A stretch of 9,143 nucleotides of DNA from JBFGFG01 sp041627475 (GTDB lineage Bacteria; Actinomycetota; Nitriliruptoria; Nitriliruptorales; Nitriliruptoraceae), in assembly GCA_041627475.1 (NCBI GenBank), contig JBFKQZ010000122.1:1-9143 (forward strand), in the 5' to 3' direction. How positions within the stretch are numbered: the first letter of the stretch is position 1; each line of letters opens with the position of its first letter. Below are positions 5,196 to 9,143 of this stretch, piece by piece. The notes beneath the pieces were generated by a model. That model was not told the DNA's origin, made no database searches, and worked only from the letters and a program-made list of their open reading frames with translations. A program made the translations under genes and the position numbers.

Positions 5196-7427
5196 TCAGA
5201 CGTTGAACCCGGCGAGCACGGCGTTCCACGTGCTGCTCGGCCGCATCACCTCGTCGAGCCGGTCCTTCGGCGCGTCGTAGTACCCGCCGAGGTCCCGCGG
5301 CTCGCCCTGCACGTCGAGCAGCTCCTGCTCGATCGTGTCGATGTTCTCGCGCAGCTTCGCCGCGAACGGGGCGAAGAGCTCGGCCAGCGCCGGGTCGTCG
5401 TCCTGCTCGGCGAGCGCCTCGGCCCAGAACAGCGCGAGCCAGGCGTGGCTCGAACGGTTGTCGGGCGTGTTGACCTTGCGCTGCGGCGACTTCCCCTCGT
5501 CGAGCAGGCGCTCGGTGGCGACGTCGAGCGCGGCACCCAGGACGCGTGCGCCGGCGTTGTCGAAGGTCGAGGCGAGGTGGTCGAGCGAGACGGCCAGCGC
5601 GAGGAACTCGCCGAGCGAGTCCCAGCGGAGGTGGTTCTCGGCCTGGACCTGCTGGACGTGCTTGGGGGCCGAACCGCCGGCGCCGGTCTCGAACAGGCCA
5701 CCACCGTTCATGAGCGGGACGATCGAGAGCATCTTGGCGCTCGTGCCGACCTCGAGGATCGGGAAGAGGTCGGTGAGGTAGTCGCGCAGGACGTTGCCGG
5801 TGACCGAGATCGTGTTCTCGCCGTTGCGGGCGCGCTGGAGCGAGAACTCCGACGCCTCGCGGACGTCCATGATCCTGATGTCGAGGCCCTCGGTGTCGTG
5901 GTCCTCGAGGTAGCGCTCCACCTTCGCGATCAGCTGGGCGTCGTGGGCGCGCTCGTCGTCGAGCCAGAAGACGGCCGGCCAGCCGGTGTCGCGGGCACGG
6001 CGGACGGCGAGGCCGACCCAGTCGCGGATCGCGTCGTCCTTGGCCTGGCAGGCCCGCCAGATGTCGCCTGCCTCGACCTCGTGGCTGAGCAGCACGTCGC
6101 CGCTGCCGTCGACGACCCGGACCGTGCCCGGGGTGTCGATCTCGAAGGTCTTGTCGTGGCTGCCGTACTCCTCGGCCTTCTTCGCCATCAGGCCGACGTT
6201 GGGCACGGTGCCCATCGTGGTCGGGTCGAAGGCGCCGTGCTCCTTGCAGTGCTGGATCGTCGCCTCGTAGAGGTCGGCGTAGGAGGAGTCCGGGATGACG
6301 GCCTTGGCGTCCTCGGTCTCGTCGTCCTTGTTCCACATCTTGCCGCCGGCGCGGATCATCGCGGGCATCGAGGCGTCGATGATGAAGTCGGACGGGACGT
6401 GCAGACCGGTGATGTCCTTGTGGCTGTTGACCATCGCCAGCTCGGGGCCCTCCTCGCGCGCCTTCGCGATGGCGTCACGGACGGCCTGCTGCAGCTCGGG
6501 GTCCTCGAGGTCGTCGATCGCGGCGAGGACGTCACCGAGGCCGCTGGTCGGGTCGGCACCGGCTGCCTCGAGCTCGTCGCCGTACTGCTCGAACACGTCG
6601 GCGAAGTACGCCCGGACCCCGTGGCCGAAGATGATGGGGTCGGAGACCTTCATCATCGTGGCCTTCATGTGCAGGCTGAACAGGACGCCCTGCTCCTTGG
6701 CGTCCGCAACCTGCTCGGCCAGGAACGACTGCAGCGCCGACTTCGACATGAACGTCGCGTCGACGACCTCGCCGGCGAGCACGGGCACGGCCTCCTTGAG
6801 GACGGTCACGTTGCCGTCGGCGTCCACGTGCTCGATGCGCAGCGTGTCGTCGGCTGCGACCGTCACGCTCTTCTCGTTGTGCCGGAAGTCGCCGCTGGCC
6901 ATCGTCGCGACGTGCGACTTCGAGTCCTTCGACCACTCGCCCATCGAGTGCGGGTGCTTCTTCGCGTACTCCTTGACGGCGCGCGGCGCACGGCGGTCGG
7001 AGTTGCCCTCGCGCAGCACGGGGTTGACGGCCGAGCCCTTGACGATGTCGTAGATCGCCTTGGTCTCGCGCTCCTCGTCGGTGCTCGGCTCGTCGGGGTA
7101 GTCCGGCAGCGGGTAGCCGTGCTCCTGCAGCTCCTTGATCGCCGCCTTGAGCTGCGGGATCGACGCGGAGATGTTGGGCAGCTTGATGATGTTGGCGTGC
7201 GGCTGCTTGGCGAGCTCGCCGAGCTCGGCCAGCGCGTCGTTGACCTGCTGGTCCTCCGACAGCACGTGCGGGAACTTCGCCAGGATGCGGCCGGCCAGCG
7301 AGATGTCGCGGGTCTCCACCTCGACGCCTGCGGCCGCGGCGTACGCGCGGATGACCGGCAGGAACGAGTGCGTCGCCAGGGCGGGCGCCTCGTCGGTGTA
7401 GGTGTAGATGATCTTCTCGTCGGCCAT
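5196..7427 (-). CDS. icd: Isocitrate dehydrogenase, NADP-dependent, monomeric type
   Basis: A 743-residue protein, matching the roughly 740 residues of monomeric NADP-IDH (EC 1.1.1.42), which converts isocitrate to 2-oxoglutarate with CO2 and NADPH in the TCA cycle. Substrate and metal residues known from the Azotobacter/Corynebacterium enzymes are present: the SAVNPVLREGNSDRR segment (S132, N135, R139, R145), K255 in SLHMKATMMK, D347 and D351 in the PSDFIIDASMP segment, Y421 and R548. The NADP site is visible as GGGLFETGAGGSAPKHV with H590, R601 and D603, which selects the 2'-phosphate. The start is the ATG at 7425-7427 (MADEKIIYTYTDEAPALATHS, the usual N-terminus), preceded by an AGGGA-type site; an in-frame extension to 7487 looks non-coding. 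It is a monocistronic unit, divergent from the E2-like gene and ended by hairpins. Confidence 0.97.
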   Translation of the reverse strand: MADEKIIYTYTDEAPALATHSFLPVIRAYAAAAGVEVETRDISLAGRILAKFPHVLSEDQQVNDALAELGELAKQPHANIIKLPNISASIPQLKAAIKELQEHGYPLPDYPDEPSTDEERETKAIYDIVKGSAVNPVLREGNSDRRAPRAVKEYAKKHPHSMGEWSKDSKSHVATMASGDFRHNEKSVTVAADDTLRIEHVDADGNVTVLKEAVPVLAGEVVDATFMSKSALQSFLAEQVADAKEQGVLFSLHMKATMMKVSDPIIFGHGVRAYFADVFEQYGDELEAAGADPTSGLGDVLAAIDDLEDPELQQAVRDAIAKAREEGPELAMVNSHKDITGLHVPSDFIIDASMPAMIRAGGKMWNKDDETEDAKAVIPDSSYADLYEATIQHCKEHGAFDPTTMGTVPNVGLMAKKAEEYGSHDKTFEIDTPGTVRVVDGSGDVLLSHEVEAGDIWRACQAKDDAIRDWVGLAVRRARDTGWPAVFWLDDERAHDAQLIAKVERYLEDHDTEGLDIRIMDVREASEFSLQRARNGENTISVTGNVLRDYLTDLFPILEVGTSAKMLSIVPLMNGGGLFETGAGGSAPKHVQQVQAENHLRWDSLGEFLALAVSLDHLASTFDNAGARVLGAALDVATERLLDEGKSPQRKVNTPDNRSSHAWLALFWAEALAEQDDDPALAELFAPFAAKLRENIDTIEQELLDVQGEPRDLGGYYDAPKDRLDEVMRPSSTWNAVLAGFNV

Positions 7428-7579
7428 CGAAAGGGTCCCTGTCTCACGTGGGCAGCGGCAAGCGTGCGAACGGATGACCACGCGCACGGGGTCACCCGGT
7501 CGACAAGGCTAGTGCCACGGCCCCCACCACCGACACGTCGTCTGTAGGGTCGCGCGCGGGAGACGACGGGAGCTGCAGG
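7428..7579. promoter_or_regulatory. Divergent promoter region between icd and the E2-like gene
   Basis: Leftward, TAGCCT (complement of 7506-7511) is a candidate -10 for icd and would give a leader of about 70 nt. Rightward, TAGGGT (7545-7550), directly preceded by TG, is a candidate -10 for the E2-like gene, and GGGAG at 7568-7572 is its ribosome-binding site, 7 nt before the ATG at 7580. Two short symmetric elements lie between them: CGGG-GTCA-CCCG (7487-7498), close to the predicted icd start site, and CGAC-AC-GTCG (7531-7540), just upstream of the rightward -10. Both are operator candidates only. No gene is present in the gap. Confidence 0.45.
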
Positions 7580-8386
7580 ATGGTCGGACGGCTGCGACGG
7601 AAGCTGGCGATCGCCTCGTGGCGACCCGCCCGCGAGGGCAACATCTACGGCAAGGTCACGGTCGACGCGACCGAGGCCCTGGCCTACCTCGACGACGTGC
7701 GGGAGCGGACGGGCGAGAAGGTCACGATCACGCACCTCGTCGGCAAGGCCGTGGCCGCGGCGCTGGCGTCCGAACCGACCCTCAACGGCTACATCCGCAT
7801 GGGCTCGTTCGTCCCGCACGACCAGGTCGCCCTGACGTTCCTCGTGACGATGCCGGACGGTTCGGACCTGGCCAAGGCGCGCATCGACCAGCTCGACCGC
7901 AAGCCGATCACGGCGGTCGCGGCCGAGCTGCGGCAGGCCGCCACCGACCTGCGGGACGGACGCGACGAGAACTGGGAGAAGAACAAGCAGGTCATCGCGC
8001 TGCTGCCGACCTGGCTGCTGCGACCACTGCTGTGGTTGACCGGCCTGCTGGCCTCGTCGTTCGGGCTGAACGCACCCGCGCTCGGCGTCGAGCCGTTCCC
8101 GTTCGGCTCGGGCGTGGTGACCAGCGTCGGGATGTTCGGGCTCGACGAGGCCTTCGTGCCGCAGACACCCTTCGCGCGCGTGCCGCTGTGGGTGCTCGTG
8201 GGCGCCGTGACCGAGAAGCCTGCAGTGGTGGACGGTGAGGTCGTGCCGCGCCCCCTGCTCACCGTCACCGCGACGATCGACCACCGCTTCGTCGACGGGT
8301 TCCAGGGCGCCGCGCTCGCCAGGGAGTTCCGCCGCGTCTTCGCCGACCCGTGGTCGCTGGACGACGTCGAGCCTGTCGAGGCGTGA
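7580..8386 (+). CDS. Stand-alone E2-type acyltransferase domain (2-oxo acid dehydrogenase E2 family)
   Basis: A 268-residue protein consisting only of the chloramphenicol-acetyltransferase-like catalytic domain (PF00198 family). Visible marks are VTITHLVGKAVAAALASEPTLNG (residues 48-70, a core helix of E2 catalytic domains), the strand VALTFLVTMPDG, FGSGVVTSVGMFGLDEAFVP and the catalytic DHRFVDG near the end (H235, D239, G240), then a final helix. The lipoyl and E1/E3-binding domains of true E2 subunits are absent, so it is unlikely to be the E2 of a pyruvate or 2-oxoglutarate complex. A hydrophobic stretch at residues 138-160 (IALLPTWLLRPLLWLTGLLAS) may contact the membrane. The acyl donor and acceptor are unknown; CoA use is inferred from the fold. 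The start is supported by GGGAG 7 nt upstream and a TGTAGGGT promoter box. The stop lies 3 bp from the convergent VWA gene. Confidence 0.85.
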   Translation: MVGRLRRKLAIASWRPAREGNIYGKVTVDATEALAYLDDVRERTGEKVTITHLVGKAVAAALASEPTLNGYIRMGSFVPHDQVALTFLVTMPDGSDLAKARIDQLDRKPITAVAAELRQAATDLRDGRDENWEKNKQVIALLPTWLLRPLLWLTGLLASSFGLNAPALGVEPFPFGSGVVTSVGMFGLDEAFVPQTPFARVPLWVLVGAVTEKPAVVDGEVVPRPLLTVTATIDHRFVDGFQGAALAREFRRVFADPWSLDDVEPVEA

Positions 8387-8389
8387 CGG

Positions 8390-9143
8390 TCACCCGGTGG
8401 GCAGCGCGTCCGCGGCCAGCTGGATCGCACGCGTCGCCTCCGCGGACGTGCCCCAGCGGTCGAAGGCAGCGAGGCTGTCCAGCGAGACGTCGACGTACGG
8501 CGAGCCGCGCAGGACCTCGGCGAGGGTGACGGCCTGGACCGCGGTGCCGAAGCCGGTGGCCTCGTCGGGCTCGAGCTCGCTGACGGTGAGCTCGCGCGCG
8601 GCTTCGCGGACGCGGCCCTCGAACGGGTCCTCCCAGCGCAGCTGCAGCGTGCCGATCGTGGCGCGGCCGTCCACACCACCGACGAGCTCGAGCTCGTAGA
8701 TCGCGGTCACCTCGTGCCCGACCCCGACCTCGCCGGCGTCGACCGTGTCGTCACGGAAGTCGTCGTCGGCGATCGCCCGGTTGTCGTAGCCGATCAGGCG
8801 GTAGCGGCGGACGGTGTCGGCGTCGAAGGCCAGCTGGACCTTGCTGTCACGGGCCGCCACGACGAGCGTCTGCTCGAGCTCGTCGACGAACAGTCGCTCG
8901 GCGTCCTGGGGGCTGCGCAGGTAGTAGGTCGTGCCGTTGCCCCGGTTGGAGAGCTGCTCCATCAGATCGTCGTTGTAGCCCCGCTCGTCGACCCCGAGCG
9001 CGAGGAGGTCGATGCCGGCCGCCACCCCGTCGTCGATGAGGCGCAGGATCCCGTCGGCGTCCGTCGTCCCCGTGTTCGCGACACCGTCGCTGGCCAGGAC
9101 GACCATGTCGATGCCACCGGGGGTCAGGTTGCGCCGTGCGAGG
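8390..9143 (-). CDS. YfbK-like von Willebrand factor A domain protein with DUF3520, C-terminal part (cut by right edge)
   Basis: About 250 residues are in the window and the reading frame stays open to the right edge, so the N-terminus lies outside. From the edge: the last part of a VWA domain with the strand IDMVVLASDGVANTG (the SDG is the third MIDAS metal-site motif), DADGILRLIDDGVAAGIDLLALGVDERGYNDDLMEQLSNRGNGTTYYL, then an FVDELEQTL helix. Next comes a DUF3520-type region: VQLAFDADTVRRYRLIGYDNRAIADDDFRDDTVDAGEVGVGHEVTAIYELEL. This order and wording match the YfbK family, whose members usually carry a lipoprotein signal and act at the cell surface; their role is not known. The DxSxS metal motif should lie beyond the window. 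A methionine at 9104-9106 is internal to the domain and is not the start. Confidence 0.9.
   Translation of the reverse strand, partial: LARRNLTPGGIDMVVLASDGVANTGTTDADGILRLIDDGVAAGIDLLALGVDERGYNDDLMEQLSNRGNGTTYYLRSPQDAERLFVDELEQTLVVAARDSKVQLAFDADTVRRYRLIGYDNRAIADDDFRDDTVDAGEVGVGHEVTAIYELELVGGVDGRATIGTLQLRWEDPFEGRVREAARELTVSELEPDEATGFGTAVQAVTLAEVLRGSPYVDVSLDSLAAFDRWGTSAEATRAIQLAADALPTG

Noticed and set aside
5103..7547. 814-codon open frame on the plus strand opposite icd
   Set aside because: It is antisense to a gene with unmistakable monomeric IDH motifs over its whole length. Its translation is V/L/D/R-rich with no recognisable domain, which is the usual artefact of GC-rich codon bias on the opposite strand.
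7490..8398. 11-mer GGTCACCCGGT occurring at 7490-7500 and 8388-8398
   Set aside because: Two copies of a GC-rich 11-mer, one between divergent genes and one across a stop codon, show no common arrangement and could easily be chance.

Overview
This window looks like ordinary chromosome from a very GC-rich actinobacterium. The evidence is strong G/C bias at third codon positions, TANNNT-type -10 boxes, a probable leaderless gene, GTG starts, a DUF6069-type membrane protein, an F420/FMN split-barrel protein and a monomeric NADP-isocitrate dehydrogenase. I cannot assign genus or order. I see no phage, transposase, CRISPR array, rRNA or tRNA.

Layout. Positions 1-110 (minus) hold the N-terminus of a BioA-like class III aminotransferase that runs off the left edge. 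Divergent from it, 206-1459 (+) encodes a CynX/NimT-type MFS exporter, followed by a small four-helix DUF6069-like membrane protein (1535-1990, +). That gene ends exactly where a convergent split-barrel (PPOX/F420-type) protein ends (1991-2404, minus). The split-barrel gene is divergent from a potassium-channel-like protein with a large cytosolic domain (2469-3608, +), and their 64-bp shared upstream region carries a striking inverted repeat. Positions 3703-5060 (+) form a compact two-gene unit: an amidinotransferase/DDAH-superfamily enzyme with an apparently intact catalytic set, then a small protein with a LigA-like helical domain, a transmembrane segment and a C-terminal CxxxC tail. The unit is bounded by a predicted leaderless promoter and a strong hairpin terminator.

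The right half holds the monomeric isocitrate dehydrogenase (5196-7427, minus). Divergent from it is a lipoyl-less E2-type acyltransferase (7580-8386, +), which meets a YfbK-like VWA/DUF3520 protein (8390-9143, minus, cut by the right edge) with only 3 bp between them.

Most genes are single-gene units in alternating orientation, so they do not form one pathway. The icd gene is the clear central-metabolism gene (TCA cycle and NADPH). The best candidate for something undescribed is the pair at 3703-5060: a guanidino-group-modifying enzyme translated just ahead of an Arg-rich, possibly exported small protein with a leader-like N-terminal domain. Its function is not known from sequence alone, and any link to peptide modification is inference.
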